Shown here: piece after piece, positions 1-8,534 of the stretch | Layout of the letters: the number at the start of each line of letters is the position of its first letter | How positions within the stretch are numbered: position 1 is the first letter of the stretch | Source of the DNA: Pseudomonas arsenicoxydans | GTDB lineage: Bacteria; Pseudomonadota; Gammaproteobacteria; Pseudomonadales; Pseudomonadaceae | Length of the DNA stretch: 64,000 bases | Reading direction: 5' to 3' | Assembly (NCBI RefSeq): GCF_006438915.1 | Contig: NZ_RCZE01000003.1 | Coordinates: forward strand, 1 to 64,000 | Translations under genes and position numbers: made by a program | Notes under the pieces: model-generated | Told to the model about the DNA's origin: nothing | What the model saw: only the letters and a program-made list of their open reading frames with translations | The model's database searches: none

Positions 1-66
1 GTCTTGCGGATTGATCCGGATTTCAAGGTTGTCTTTAGAAACGTCGATGCCTGCGCAGGAAAACAT
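1..66 (-). CDS. IS110-family transposase, N-terminal 22 residues (cut by window edge)
   Basis: The reverse strand from 66 reads MFSCAGIDVSKDNLEIRINP and runs off the window. The GIDVSKD.LE motif is the signature start of IS110 DEDD recombinases; the first aspartate is the first catalytic acidic residue of the RuvC-like domain. The ATG at 66-64 is the only sensible start. IS110 enzymes act with a structured RNA encoded in the flanking non-coding end of the element. The gene continues to the left of the window, so its integrity is unknown. Confidence 0.85.
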   Translation of the reverse strand, partial: MFSCAGIDVSKDNLEIRINPQD

Positions 67-280
67 AGCCAAACCCTCTTACACTCAAAGGTGAGAGCGC
101 TCTGGCTGGGCACCACGCTTGTAACTGTTCGAGGTAGGCTCGTTCAACTGTTCGGGCTCAATAACCAGAGTGGAGGGGTGAATGGCAGCGTGAGCTCCCA
201 CACGTGCTTTTAAGCACTCCGGGCATTCAGCTTGCCACTCACCGCTCTCATCACCAGTCTAATTCCTGCGCAAGACACAA
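67..280 (-). ncRNA. Candidate IS110 bridge RNA region upstream of the transposase
   Basis: The space between the inferred element end (280) and the transposase start (66) is non-coding and about the size expected for an IS110 bridge-RNA locus. It contains a perfect hairpin, GTGCTT-TT-AAGCAC at 204-217. Directly beside it, at 194-202, lies GCTCCCACA, the complement of the REP segment TGTGGGAGC that spans the presumed insertion point. Such a match is what a target-binding guide would look like. The assignment rests on position, length and this one match; no fold was calculated. Confidence 0.35.
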
Positions 281-303
281 GCGGGCTTGCTCGCGAAGAG
301 GCC
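281..303 (+). repeat. Truncated REP at the IS110 boundary
   Basis: GCGGGCTTGCTCGCGAAGAG is the right-hand part of the REP found intact elsewhere in this window (for example at 8419, 9931 and 61682). The leading TGTGGGA is absent, and unrelated IS sequence is found instead. Confidence 0.75.
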
Positions 304-334
304 AGAATACCCACCACATTACTCAAACCAAACC

Positions 335-369
335 AAAAAAAACGCCATCCCGAGGGATGGCGTTTTTTA
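335..369 (-). terminator. Rho-independent terminator after rluB
   Basis: A near-perfect hairpin with arms ACGCCATCCC (342-351) and GGGATGGCGT (354-363) has an A-run on its left and a T-run on its right. On the minus strand it lies just beyond the rluB stop codon. The T-runs on both sides could allow it to work in either direction. Confidence 0.85.
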
Positions 370-384
370 TGGGGCGCTTACCGA

Positions 385-1671
385 TTACTCAGGCTTGCGA
401 CGACCAAACCCCGGACGCTGGCCCGAACCGGCCGGCGCGCCGCGACGCTTGCCCGATGGCGCGTCCTTGTCGACCAGGACGATGCCTGGGCGTTTCTTCG
501 GCGCTGGCTTGGCCGGTCGCTTGGTGTCGGCAGGACGGTCGGCCACTGGCGTACCGCGACCCGACTCACCACGACCTGCCGGAGCACCGCGATCACTGCG
601 ACCGCCGCTTGGCGCACCACGGCCTTCGCCGCGCTCGGTGCGACCATTGGCCGGACGTGGCGTGCGTGGAGCGCGCTCGCCATCGGCACGAGGTGCTGCT
701 GGCTTGCGGGCTGGACGCTCGCCTTCGAAATGCGGCTCGCGGGTATCACGCGGCGTAGCGGCGGTCTGGTTACCGATGGCTGGACGCAACGAACGCACGC
801 GCTCGGTCTTGCCCATCGGACGCGACGATTTACGCTGCATACGGTCGAGCTTGTCTTTGCTCTTCGCGTTCATCTGCGGCATGGCAACCGGTGTCAGGCC
901 GACTTCAGCACTCAGAATGTCGACTTCGTACTGGCTCATTTCGCGCCAGCGACCCATCGGCAGGTCGGAGTTGAGGAACACCGGACCGAAACGCACGCGC
1001 TTCAGACGGCTGACCACCAGGCCCTGGGATTCCCACAGACGACGAACTTCGCGGTTGCGACCTTCCATCACCACGCAGTGGTACCAGTGGTTGAAACCTT
1101 CGCCGCCTGGTGCCTGCTTGATGTCGGTGAACTTGGCCGGGCCGTCTTCAAGGACGACGCCTGCTTTGAGACGTTCGATCATCTCGTCATCGACTTCGCC
1201 ACGCACACGTACCGCGTATTCACGGTCCATTTCGTAGGAAGGGTGCATCAGGCGGTTAGCCAGCTCACCGTCGGTGGTGAACATCAGCAGACCGGTGGTG
1301 TTGATGTCCAGACGGCCGATGTTGATCCAGCGACCTTCTTTCGGTTTTGGCATCTTGTCGAAAACGGTCGGACGGCCTTCCGGATCGAGGCGGGTGCAGA
1401 TTTCACCGTCGGGCTTGTTGTACATGATCACGCGGCGTACCGACTCGGCGGCTTCTTCGCGCTTGATCACGCGGCCATCGATGGTGATGGCGTCATGCAT
1501 GTCGACACGCTGACCGAGCGTGGCGTCTTTGCCATTGACCTTGATGCGGCCGTGGCTGATCCAGGCTTCTACGTCACGGCGAGAGCCGACGCCGATACGG
1601 GCGAGGACTTTCTGCAGTTTTTCGCCTGCTGGGCCGATTTCCTGGTCGTCTTTCTGGTCGTTGATACTCAT
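385..1671 (-). CDS. rluB: 23S rRNA pseudouridine synthase RluB
   Basis: A 428-residue RsuA/RluB/RluE-family enzyme. An S4 RNA-binding domain lies at about residues 16-62, followed by the catalytic motif GRLDINTTGLL with the nucleophile at Asp122. RluB makes a pseudouridine in the peptidyl-transferase region of 23S rRNA (E. coli U2605). After about residue 280 the protein becomes a long basic, low-complexity tail rich in Arg, Gly, Pro and Ala; similar tails occur in Pseudomonas RluB, while E. coli RluB is much shorter. The ATG at 1671 follows a GGGAGG. It lies at the end of the scpAB gene block and is followed by a strong terminator. Confidence 0.93.
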   Translation of the reverse strand: MSINDQKDDQEIGPAGEKLQKVLARIGVGSRRDVEAWISHGRIKVNGKDATLGQRVDMHDAITIDGRVIKREEAAESVRRVIMYNKPDGEICTRLDPEGRPTVFDKMPKPKEGRWINIGRLDINTTGLLMFTTDGELANRLMHPSYEMDREYAVRVRGEVDDEMIERLKAGVVLEDGPAKFTDIKQAPGGEGFNHWYHCVVMEGRNREVRRLWESQGLVVSRLKRVRFGPVFLNSDLPMGRWREMSQYEVDILSAEVGLTPVAMPQMNAKSKDKLDRMQRKSSRPMGKTERVRSLRPAIGNQTAATPRDTREPHFEGERPARKPAAPRADGERAPRTPRPANGRTERGEGRGAPSGGRSDRGAPAGRGESGRGTPVADRPADTKRPAKPAPKKRPGIVLVDKDAPSGKRRGAPAGSGQRPGFGRRKPE

Positions 1672-1828
1672 CTGGGCACCTCCCGGTGTGGTCTGTTCAG
1701 GAAGCTCTGAAGTGAGGGTCCTGAAGCGATGTAAATCTGTTCACTTGGGCGAAGGGATCGCCGAAGGGTCGCGAATCATACGCTCATGTGGGCATTTGCG
1801 CATCAGAGACTAGCTGATGAACGCAGAG

Positions 1829-2020
1829 TTACTTGTTTTTCCGCCGACCGGTGGCGCCGAGTTTGATCAACCTGAGCGCTGCTTCAGCGAGAACGGTGTG
1901 TTTGTCGAGCTTGTCGAGTTTCTTCCAGGCCCTGATTTCACGCTTGCTGCGGCCGCAGCCGAGGCAGATGTCGTCGGTGAATTTGCAGAGATTGATGCAG
2001 GGGTCTTTGGTTGAGCTCAT
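1829..2020 (-). CDS. DUF1289 small cysteine protein
   Basis: A 63-residue protein beginning MSSTKDPCINLCKF. It has the spaced cysteines of DUF1289 (C...C...C..C near the N-terminus) followed by the E...W of the family, so it probably binds a metal; no function is established. I chose the ATG at 2020 because GGAG lies a few bases upstream, although an in-frame start 5 codons earlier exists. It lies between scpB and rluB, separated from scpB by a REP pair. Confidence 0.8.
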   Translation of the reverse strand: MSSTKDPCINLCKFTDDICLGCGRSKREIRAWKKLDKLDKHTVLAEAALRLIKLGATGRRKNK

Positions 2021-2047
2021 CAAAACTCCAGTCATCGCAAATCAAAT

Positions 2048-2136
2048 GTGTGTGCGGGCTTGCTCGCGAAGGCGGTGTGTCAGGTAATTAATAGTGTGAC
2101 TGACACTCCGCCTTCGCGAGCAAGCCCGCTCCCACA
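2048..2136. repeat. Inverted REP pair
   Basis: Two REP copies face each other (left copy from about 2053, right copy ending near 2136), with CGGTGTGTCAG and CTGACACTCCG inside the pair. The unit can fold into one long hairpin. It lies between the DUF1289 gene and scpB. The left copy is slightly degenerate (TGTGCGGGC instead of GGAGCGGGC). Confidence 0.9.
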
Positions 2137-2165
2137 GGGGATTTTCAGTGTTTATCAGATTTGAA

Positions 2166-3131
2166 TCAGTCGTCGAATTCGCGGCGTTCGGCTTCGATGG
2201 CTTCGGCCAGCGCGCGGGCTTCGGCTTCTTCGTCGCTCAATTCAGGTTCGGGTTTCGATTGTTCGAGGGCGGCAACCGCGGCCAGGAGTTTTTCGCGGGC
2301 TTCGGCGACGCCCAGAATATCGTCTTCAAGCTCCGGTTCCGGCTCTGTTTCGGCTGTAGCCGCGGGCTCAACCTGAAGTTCCCTGTCGACTTCAGGTTCA
2401 AACGCAGTCATCTCGCCATCGCGCAACAAATCATCGAAATCGGTCTTGAGCCCCTCCTCCATGGTGTCCAGTTCCAGCAACAACGTGTGGAAGCTGGTTT
2501 CTTCCTTCGGCTCTTCCGGCTCGGCACTGGCATCCGCCAATTCCTGCAGGCTGGCAGGCACGGGCGCGTCGTCGAAATCGAGCACCGGGTCCGGTTCCAG
2601 CTCGCGCAGTTCGGCCAGCGGCGGCAGATCGTCTAGGTTTTTCAGGTTGAAGTGATCGAGAAACGCCTTGGTGGTCGCGAACATCGCCGGTTTGCCGGGC
2701 ACATCGCGGTAGCCGACGATGCGAATCCACTCACGCTCCATCAGCGTCTTGACGATCTGACTGTTGACCGCCACGCCCCGCACGTCTTCAATCTCGCCCC
2801 GGGTGATCGGCTGGCGATAGGCGATCAGCGCAATGGTTTCGAGCATGGCGCGGGAATATCGCTGCGGCCGCTCTTCCCACAAACGCCCGACCCACGGCGA
2901 AAACTTTTCGCGGATTTGCAGGCGGTAGCCGGAGGCGACTTCCTTCAGCTCGAAGGCACGGCCGTCACAGGACTTGGCCAATATCGTCAGCGCTTTCTTA
3001 AAGACCGGCGGCTCCGGCCGTTCGCCCTCTTCGAAGAGTTCGAACAGGCGTTCAAGCGATTGCGGTTTTCCCGAGGCCAACAGAAAGGCTTCAAGCAGTG
3101 GCGCCAGCTCGCGGGGTTCAGTCAGGTTCAT
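2166..3131 (-). CDS. scpB: Segregation and condensation protein B
   Basis: A 321-residue ScpB: two winged-helix domains in the first roughly 170 residues, with the family sequence YSRAMLETIALIAYRQPITR and then the GVAVNSQIV region. ScpB dimers join ScpA and SMC or MksB-type condensins to organise the chromosome. The C-terminal half (after about residue 180) is acidic and low-complexity, as is typical in Pseudomonas. The start is 11 bases past the scpA stop, so the two genes are surely one transcript. Confidence 0.95.
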   Translation of the reverse strand: MNLTEPRELAPLLEAFLLASGKPQSLERLFELFEEGERPEPPVFKKALTILAKSCDGRAFELKEVASGYRLQIREKFSPWVGRLWEERPQRYSRAMLETIALIAYRQPITRGEIEDVRGVAVNSQIVKTLMEREWIRIVGYRDVPGKPAMFATTKAFLDHFNLKNLDDLPPLAELRELEPDPVLDFDDAPVPASLQELADASAEPEEPKEETSFHTLLLELDTMEEGLKTDFDDLLRDGEMTAFEPEVDRELQVEPAATAETEPEPELEDDILGVAEAREKLLAAVAALEQSKPEPELSDEEAEARALAEAIEAERREFDD

Positions 3132-3142
3132 GATTCAACTCG

Positions 3143-3964
3143 TTATTCGGCTCGGGCCCGCACGTGAATCGCTGCGAACGGCTCATTCTGCACCAGCTCG
3201 ACCAAGGATTCCTTGACCAGTTCGAGGATCGCCATAAAGGTCACCACCACCCCCAGTCGCCCCTCTTCTGCGGTGAACAGCTCGACAAAGGGCACAAAAC
3301 CGCCGCCCTTGAGCCGGTCCAGCACATCGCTCATGCGTTCGCGGGTGGACAGCGCCTCGCGGCTGACCTGGTGGCTTTCGAACATGTCGCCACGGCGCAG
3401 GACTTCGGCCATGGACAACAGTAATTCTGACAGACGCACGTCTGGCAACAGTTTGCGCGCCCGGGCTTCCGGGGCATCCAGCTTGGGCACCACCACGTCA
3501 CGGCCGACGCGGGTCAGGCCGTCGATGCCTTCGGCGGCCGCCTTGAAGCGCTCGTATTCCTGCAAGCGGCGGATCAGCTCGGCACGCGGGTCGTCTTCTT
3601 CGTCTTCGATGGTTTCGGCGCGGGGCAACAGCATCCGCGACTTGATCTCAGCCAGCATCGCGGCCATCACCAGGTACTCGGCGGCCAGCTCCAGGCGCAC
3701 CGACTGCATCAACTCGACATAGCCCATGTACTGGCGAGTGATTTCCGCCACCGGGATGTCGAGGATGTTGATGTTCTGTTTGCGGATCAGGTACAGCAGC
3801 AGGTCGAGCGGGCCTTCGAAAGCCTCGAGAAAGACCTCGAGCGCATCCGGCGGGATGTACAGGTCCAGCGGCATTTCAAGGACCGCCTGGCCATACACCA
3901 TCGCGAAGGGCAGCTCTTGCTGGGCTCCGGCCTGACTGTCGACGACGGGTTCTACTGCAGACAT
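3143..3964 (-). CDS. scpA: Segregation and condensation protein A
   Basis: A 273-residue kleisin. The family N-terminal motif FEGPLDLLLYLIRKQNI, which starts the SMC-binding helix region, is at about residues 49-65. The C-terminal winged helix that contacts the other SMC head is present. The protein starts with about 35 extra residues before the conserved part, as in other Pseudomonas ScpA proteins. The ATG at 3964 directly follows the yciO stop codon, which indicates tight coupling in the rnm-yciO-scpA-scpB order. Confidence 0.95.
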   Translation of the reverse strand: MSAVEPVVDSQAGAQQELPFAMVYGQAVLEMPLDLYIPPDALEVFLEAFEGPLDLLLYLIRKQNINILDIPVAEITRQYMGYVELMQSVRLELAAEYLVMAAMLAEIKSRMLLPRAETIEDEEDDPRAELIRRLQEYERFKAAAEGIDGLTRVGRDVVVPKLDAPEARARKLLPDVRLSELLLSMAEVLRRGDMFESHQVSREALSTRERMSDVLDRLKGGGFVPFVELFTAEEGRLGVVVTFMAILELVKESLVELVQNEPFAAIHVRARAE

Positions 3965-4594
3965 CTACGCCTCGGCCATGAACGGCGCAGGGTCGCCGCA
4001 ACCGACACGGATCACTTCCGGCTCGCCGTCGGCGAGATTGATCACGGTGGACGCCTTGATCCCGCCGAATCCGCCATCGATGATCAGATCGACTTGATGT
4101 TCAAGCAACTGACGCATTTCGAACGGGTCGGTCAGCGGGTCAGTGTCGCCCGGCATGATCAGGGTCACGCTCATCAGCGGCTCACCGAGCTCTTCGAGCA
4201 GCGCCAGGGCAATCGGATGGCTCGGGACCCGCAGGCCGATGGTGCGTTTTTTCGGGTGCAACAACAGGCGAGGGACTTCGCGGGTGGCGTTGAGAATGAA
4301 GGTGTACGGCCCTGGCAGGTGCGCCTTGAGCAGGCGGAATGTGCCGGTGTCGATCTTGGCAAACACCCCCAGCTGCGACAAGTCGCTGCAAATCAGCGCG
4401 AAGTTGTGTTTGTCATCCAGCCCGCGCAACCGGCGCACACGCTCCACAGCATTCTTGTCGCCGATCTGGCAACCAATGGCGTAGGACGAGTCTGTGGGAT
4501 AAATCACCACCCCGCCTTTGCGGATGATCTCGACCGCCTGTTTGATCAGGCGCGCTTGCGGGTTTTCCGGATGAATCTGGAAAAATTGACTCAC
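3965..4594 (-). CDS. yciO: YciO/Sua5-family RNA-binding protein
   Basis: A 209-residue member of the Sua5/YciO/YrdC fold. It has the KGGVVIYPTDSSYAIGC motif of the nucleotide- and RNA-binding pocket and the SVTLIMPGD segment. YciO is a paralogue of the TsaC/Sua5 enzyme that makes threonylcarbamoyl-AMP; its own role is less certain. I chose the GTG at 4594 (VSQFFQIHP) because family members start with this sequence and it leaves a 13-base gap after the upstream stop. An ATG at 4633 would add 13 residues and overlap the upstream gene. Confidence 0.85.
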   Translation of the reverse strand: MSQFFQIHPENPQARLIKQAVEIIRKGGVVIYPTDSSYAIGCQIGDKNAVERVRRLRGLDDKHNFALICSDLSQLGVFAKIDTGTFRLLKAHLPGPYTFILNATREVPRLLLHPKKRTIGLRVPSHPIALALLEELGEPLMSVTLIMPGDTDPLTDPFEMRQLLEHQVDLIIDGGFGGIKASTVINLADGEPEVIRVGCGDPAPFMAEA

Positions 4595-4607
4595 ATTCTC
4601 TACCTGT

Positions 4608-5471
4608 TCAGACGGCGGCAATAATTGGGTCATGTTTGAATCGACACCACAGTGGTGGCAGATCCTCCGGGAGCGGGCGGTATTCGCCGATCTCGGACCA
4701 GCCTCCAGGGCCATGAAAATCACTGCCGGCACTGACCAGCAGACCGAACTCACGAGCAAGAATCGCCAGGCTGCCCACTTGTTCGGCGGGCTGATGGCCA
4801 TTGACCACTTCAATCGCGTGGCCCCCGGCTTGAATATAGTCAGAAATCAGGCGACGACGCTTGCTGCGAGTGAAATCGTAGTGCCAGGGATGCGCCAGGC
4901 TGACCCAGGCTTTCGCTGCGCGCAGGGTTTCGACGGTTTCTTCGAGGGTCGGCCAGTGTTGCTTGACGTCGCCCAGCTTGCCGGCGCCCAGCCATTTGCG
5001 AAACGCTTCGGCGCGATCCTTTACAAACCCTTCACGCACCATCCAGTCGGCGAAGTGCGGGCGGGCCGGCGCGTTGCCGCTGTCGCCCAGTTCCTGTTGC
5101 ATGGCACGGGCACCTTCCAGCGCCCCCGGCATGCCTTTTAACGCCAGCTTGCGACTTATTTCTTCGGACCGTAGCCAACGACCATCGTGCAATTTTGCAA
5201 TCGCCTCGACCAACGGCGGCGCCGTGACATCAAATCCATAACCCAATACGTGAATGGTCGCGCCGCCCCAGGTGCAGGACAATTCGACGCCGTTGACCAG
5301 TTGCATCCCCAGCGCCGTCGCGGTGGTGCGGGCCTCGTCGAGGCCCTCGAGGGTGTCGTGATCGGTCAAGGCCAGGACTCGCACGCCTTTCTCGAACGCA
5401 CGCGCAACCAGTACCGCAGGCGCCAGGGCGCCATCGGAGGCTGTGCTATGGCAGTGCAAATCAACATTCAC
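4608..5471 (-). CDS. rnm: PHP-domain 5'-3' exoribonuclease, RNase AM type (YciV/TrpH)
   Basis: A 287-residue PHP phosphoesterase. The metal ligands are visible in order: DLHCHST at the N-terminus, LTDHDT, NGVELSC, LAHPWHY and SAGSDFHG near the C-terminus. E. coli YciV (RNase AM) trims 5' ends of rRNA precursors and degrades short oligonucleotides; function here is by homology. It is the first gene of the minus-strand block and is divergent from yciB, with 87 bases between the two starts. Confidence 0.88.
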   Translation of the reverse strand: MNVDLHCHSTASDGALAPAVLVARAFEKGVRVLALTDHDTLEGLDEARTTATALGMQLVNGVELSCTWGGATIHVLGYGFDVTAPPLVEAIAKLHDGRWLRSEEISRKLALKGMPGALEGARAMQQELGDSGNAPARPHFADWMVREGFVKDRAEAFRKWLGAGKLGDVKQHWPTLEETVETLRAAKAWVSLAHPWHYDFTRSKRRRLISDYIQAGGHAIEVVNGHQPAEQVGSLAILAREFGLLVSAGSDFHGPGGWSEIGEYRPLPEDLPPLWCRFKHDPIIAAV

Positions 5472-5558
5472 AGGACTTTGTTACCTCAAATCAGCTGGCG
5501 CTATCGCGCGCCCATATGTTTGTTATTATGCCGCCACATCCTGCTTCTGGCTGCCACT

Positions 5559-6155
5559 GTGAAACAATTCATCGATTTCATCCCGCTCCTGCTGTTTTTC
5601 ATCGTCTTCAAACTTGACCCACGGGTCGTCGACATCGGCGGTCATGAGTTCACTGTAGGCGGTATCTACAGCGCCACCGCGATGTTGATCATCAGCTCGC
5701 TGGTGGTTTACGGCGCGTTGTTCTTCAAGCAGCGCAAGCTTGAGAAAAGCCAATGGCTGACCCTCATCGCCTGCCTGGTCTTCGGTAGCCTGACCCTGGC
5801 GTTCCACAGCGAAACCTTCCTCAAGTGGAAAGCGCCGGTGGTGAACTGGTTGTTTGCCCTGGCATTCATTGGCAGCCACTTCGTCGGTGACAGCCTGCTG
5901 ATCAAGCGCATCATGGGTCACGCACTGACCCTGCCGGAGCCCGTCTGGACGCGCCTGAACATTGCCTGGATCGCTTTTTTCCTGTTTTGCGGTGCCGCCA
6001 ACCTGTTTGTCGCGTTCACTTTTCAGGACTACTGGGTCGACTTCAAAGTCTTCGGCAGCCTGGGCATGACGCTGCTGTTCCTGGTCGGCCAGGGCATTTA
6101 CCTGTCCCGCCACCTGCACGACACCGACACCACTACGCCAAAAACCGAGGACTGA
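5559..6155 (+). CDS. yciB: Inner-membrane intracellular septation protein YciB
   Basis: A 198-residue polytopic membrane protein of the YciB/IspZ (septation protein A) family. It begins [14 protein letters not shown] and has about five hydrophobic segments. The family affects cell envelope synthesis and septation through interaction with division and elongation proteins. The GTG at 5559 gives the conserved N-terminus and the usual length; longer upstream reading has no homology. Its stop overlaps the Shine-Dalgarno GAGG of yciI. Confidence 0.92.
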   Translation: MKQFIDFIPLLLFFIVFKLDPRVVDIGGHEFTVGGIYSATAMLIISSLVVYGALFFKQRKLEKSQWLTLIACLVFGSLTLAFHSETFLKWKAPVVNWLFALAFIGSHFVGDSLLIKRIMGHALTLPEPVWTRLNIAWIAFFLFCGAANLFVAFTFQDYWVDFKVFGSLGMTLLFLVGQGIYLSRHLHDTDTTTPKTED

Positions 6156-6156
6156 C

Positions 6157-6456
6157 ATGCTCTACGCAATCATTGCCACAGACGTCGCCAACTCGCTGGA
6201 AGCCCGACTGGCTGCGCGTCCTGCCCACCTTGAGCGCCTGCAAGTGCTCAAGGGCGAAGGCCGCATCGTATTGGCCGGTCCGCACCCGGCGGTCGACAGC
6301 AATGATCCGGGCGCTGCGGGTTTCACCGGCAGCCTGATCGTCGCCGAGTTCGATTCCCTGAGCGCCGCACAGGCCTGGGCCGACGCTGATCCGTATATCG
6401 CCGCAGGCGTCTACGCCAACGTTTCGGTCAAGCCATTCAAGCAAGTCCTGCCGTAA
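6157..6456 (+). CDS. yciI: YciI family protein
   Basis: A 99-residue ferredoxin-like fold protein of the YciI family ([10 protein letters not shown], then GPHPAVD). YciI proteins form dimers and have a conserved His/Asp pair in a pocket, but no reaction is established for this branch. It starts one base after the yciB stop, with GAGG inside the end of yciB. The yciB-yciI pairing is the normal gammaproteobacterial arrangement. Confidence 0.9.
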   Translation: MLYAIIATDVANSLEARLAARPAHLERLQVLKGEGRIVLAGPHPAVDSNDPGAAGFTGSLIVAEFDSLSAAQAWADADPYIAAGVYANVSVKPFKQVLP

Positions 6457-6577
6457 CTTTCCCCCATAAATGCCCCCGCGCGGTGAACCTTGTCGGTTCA
6501 TCGCGCTCTCAACGCTCATTATTCTCGTTTGCCTGCCGACAACCTGCCCAATCACTCGATTGGAATCAGGAGTCGCG

Positions 6578-6991
6578 ATGCGCAAGGGTCCGTTGTGTCT
6601 GTTGTTGGTGACGTTGTCGATCATGGCCCCGGCCCACGGTGAAGCAGGCGCTGAGGGCGCTAATTCGACGCCGCTGTCCCTGAGCGCCGGCAGCCAGATT
6701 AGCGAGTTGCAGCAACGCTTGAAGGTCAGCGAGCAGCAACGGGAAGAGTTGAGCAAGCAACTGCAAAATACCGATGCCGAACGCGAAAGCGCTCAACTGA
6801 GCCGGTTGCGCCAAGAGAATCAGCGCCTCAAGCTGCAACTCAAGGAAATCCAGGCCAGTAGCCCGTTGCCGCGTCTGCTGACTGATCAGCAGCAATGGTT
6901 TGTTATCGGCGGTGGAGTAGCGCTATTGGCCCTGCTCTGCGGTATCTTCGCCAGTGGTGCCACCAGAAAACGTCGGCAATGGCTAAATTGA
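6578..6991 (+). CDS. Membrane-anchored coiled-coil protein
   Basis: A 137-residue protein with a signal peptide (MRKGPLCLLLVTLSIMAPAHG), a Gln/Glu-rich coiled coil at about residues 45-90, and one C-terminal membrane segment (WFVIGGGVALLALLCGIFAS) followed by a basic tail. It resembles the C-terminal half of the YgiM/TIGR04211 'SH3 and anchor' proteins but has no SH3 domain. It probably lies in the periplasm with its C-terminus anchored in the inner membrane. The ATG at 6578 follows AATCAGGAG. It ends 7 bases before the response regulator, so it may be cotranscribed with it. Confidence 0.65.
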   Translation: MRKGPLCLLLVTLSIMAPAHGEAGAEGANSTPLSLSAGSQISELQQRLKVSEQQREELSKQLQNTDAERESAQLSRLRQENQRLKLQLKEIQASSPLPRLLTDQQQWFVIGGGVALLALLCGIFASGATRKRRQWLN

Positions 6992-6998
6992 GTGATTC

Positions 6999-7676
6999 AT
7001 GAGCGAGCTGTTACTAATTGATGATGACCAGGAGCTGTGCGAGCTCCTGAGCAGTTGGTTAAGCCAGGAAGGCTTTCAGGTCCGTGCCTGTCACGATGGC
7101 CAGAGTGCCCGCCGCGCGTTGGCCGAAACCTCTCCCGCCGCCGTGGTGCTGGACGTGATGCTGCCGGACGGCAGCGGTCTGGAGCTGCTCAAGCAGTTGC
7201 GCAGCGATCACCCGGACCTGCCGGTGCTGATGCTGTCGGCACGCGGCGAACCACTGGACCGCATCCTCGGCCTGGAACTGGGCGCCGACGATTACCTGGC
7301 CAAACCCTGCGACCCGCGGGAACTGACAGCCCGCTTGCGCGCCGTGTTGCGTCGCAGCCATCCGGCGGCGGTGTCCAGCCAGTTGGAACTGGGCGATCTG
7401 TGTTTCAGCCCGGTGCGCGGCGTGGTCAGCATCGATGAACAGGAATTCACCCTCACCGTCTCCGAAAGCCGTCTGCTTGAAGCCCTGCTCAAGCAACCTG
7501 GCGAGCCGCTGGACAAACAGGAACTGGCGCAAATCGCCCTCGGCCGCAAGCTGACCCTGTACGACCGCAGCCTGGACATGCACGTCAGCAACCTGCGCAA
7601 GAAAATCGGCCCGCACCCCGACGGCCGCCCGCGCATCGTTGCGCTTCGCAGCCGTGGTTACTACTACAGCCTGTAA
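6999..7676 (+). CDS. OmpR/CpxR-family response regulator
   Basis: A 225-residue two-domain regulator. The receiver domain has the acidic cluster Asp8-Asp10, phospho-acceptor Asp52 (VVLDVMLPDGSG), Ser80 and Lys102. The C-terminal winged helix has the usual DMHVSNLRKKIG recognition segment and the RSRGYYY hairpin. With the Spy/CpxP-like gene and the sensor kinase downstream, it looks like a Cpx-type envelope-stress pathway. The assignment to CpxR itself is by context, not proof of orthology. Confidence 0.88.
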   Translation: MSELLLIDDDQELCELLSSWLSQEGFQVRACHDGQSARRALAETSPAAVVLDVMLPDGSGLELLKQLRSDHPDLPVLMLSARGEPLDRILGLELGADDYLAKPCDPRELTARLRAVLRRSHPAAVSSQLELGDLCFSPVRGVVSIDEQEFTLTVSESRLLEALLKQPGEPLDKQELAQIALGRKLTLYDRSLDMHVSNLRKKIGPHPDGRPRIVALRSRGYYYSL

Positions 7677-7689
7677 CGGGCAAAGCGCA

Positions 7690-7768
7690 CCTTGCTCCCG
7701 CTGGGCTGCGTAGCGGCCCCAAAAAAGGGACTGCTGCGCAGTCAACGGGAGCAAGCTCCCTCGCCACA
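7690..7768. repeat. Second-family inverted repeat (GGGAGCAAGCTCCCTCGCCACA type)
   Basis: CTTGCTCCCGCTGGGCTGCG at the left is matched by an inverted GCGCAGTCAACGGGAGCAAG at the right, ending in CTCCCTCGCCACA. The left end lacks the outer TGTGGCGAGGGAG found in other copies, so this copy is truncated. Confidence 0.8.
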
Positions 7769-7911
7769 GACCAGTGCCCGCTTGCCGTTTTGTCAGGTCG
7801 GCGAGAAATCGTCTTTACCCAAGCTTTACGCTCCGCTGACTGCCGCTGACCTTGATCTGCGTAATCTGTACTCATCCGGAACGTACCGGGAACGAGACAA
7901 GGAGATTCACC

Positions 7912-8361
7912 ATGCGCAAGACTCTTATCGCTCTGATGTTCGCCGCCGCTTTGCCTACCGTTGCCATGGCCATGCCTGAAGACACCGGCCCGATGGGTGG
8001 GCCGATGGACGGTTCGCGCCACGGCGGTCAGATGCACGGCATGCACGGCAAAGGCCCGTACAGCCAACTCGACCTGAGCCGCGAACAGCGCGAGCAGATC
8101 CGCAAGATCATGGGCGAGCAGATGCACGAGCGTAAGCAACTGGTCGACAAGTACCTGGAGAAACTCTCGCCAGCCGACCAGAAAGCCCTGAAAGACGAAA
8201 TGGCCGCCAAGCATCAGAAGGCCGAAGCCGATGTACGCGCCGTGCTGAAACCGGATCAACAGAAGAAATTCGACGAAATCCAGAAAAAGCAGGCTGAGCG
8301 TCGCGCCGAGTGGGCCGAGTTCAAGGCCTGGAAAGCGCAACAACCGCAAAAAGCGCAATAA
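7912..8361 (+). CDS. Spy/CpxP-family periplasmic protein
   Basis: A 149-residue protein with a clear signal peptide (MRKTLIALMFAAALPTVAMA), a Met/His/Gly-rich linker (about 25-50) and a helical region with the LTxxQ-like repeats LSREQREQI and LKPDQQKKF. Spy and CpxP are periplasmic chaperones or Cpx-feedback proteins. The Met/His-rich linker could bind copper or another metal (inference). AAGGAG lies just upstream of ATG 7912. The gene lies between its presumed regulator and sensor. A hairpin GACCCAA...TTGGGTC at 8375-8399 follows the stop but has no T-run. Confidence 0.85.
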   Translation: MRKTLIALMFAAALPTVAMAMPEDTGPMGGPMDGSRHGGQMHGMHGKGPYSQLDLSREQREQIRKIMGEQMHERKQLVDKYLEKLSPADQKALKDEMAAKHQKAEADVRAVLKPDQQKKFDEIQKKQAERRAEWAEFKAWKAQQPQKAQ

Positions 8362-8418
8362 TGCGCTGACCCCGGACCCAATGGCCAACCCGTTGGGTCT
8401 GTTACCACCCAATCTAAT

Positions 8419-8506
8419 GTGGGAGCGGGCTTGCTCGCGAAAGCGGTGTGTCAGTCAAAAGTGATTTGCCTGAAACACCGCCTTCGCGAGCAAGCCCGCT
8501 CCCACA
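8419..8506. repeat. Inverted REP pair between spy-like and kinase genes
   Basis: GTGGGAGCGGGCTTGCTCGC starts at 8419 and its inverted copy ends near 8506. The pair ends only about 28 bases before the kinase start codon, so if transcribed it would form a hairpin close to the ribosome-binding site. Confidence 0.9.
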
Positions 8507-8534
8507 GGGATTTGTGTTTGTTCGAGGATTTTCT

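Larger units (their letters stand above)
1..280 (-). mobile_element. IS110-family insertion sequence, one end only
   Basis: The first 66 bases encode the start of an IS110-type recombinase, and about 214 bases of non-coding DNA separate that start from position 280. At 281 the sequence becomes the inner part of a Pseudomonas REP (GCGGGCTTGCTCGCGAA) whose expected preceding TGTGGGA is missing. I therefore place the element boundary at 280/281, inside a REP. Related IS110 elements of P. putida (ISPpu9, ISPpu10) are known to target REPs. The rest of the element lies outside the window, so its other end and the missing half of the REP cannot be checked here. Confidence 0.7.

Noticed and set aside
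232..1710. 492-codon plus-strand frame opposite rluB
   Set aside because: rluB with its catalytic motif and terminator accounts for the region.
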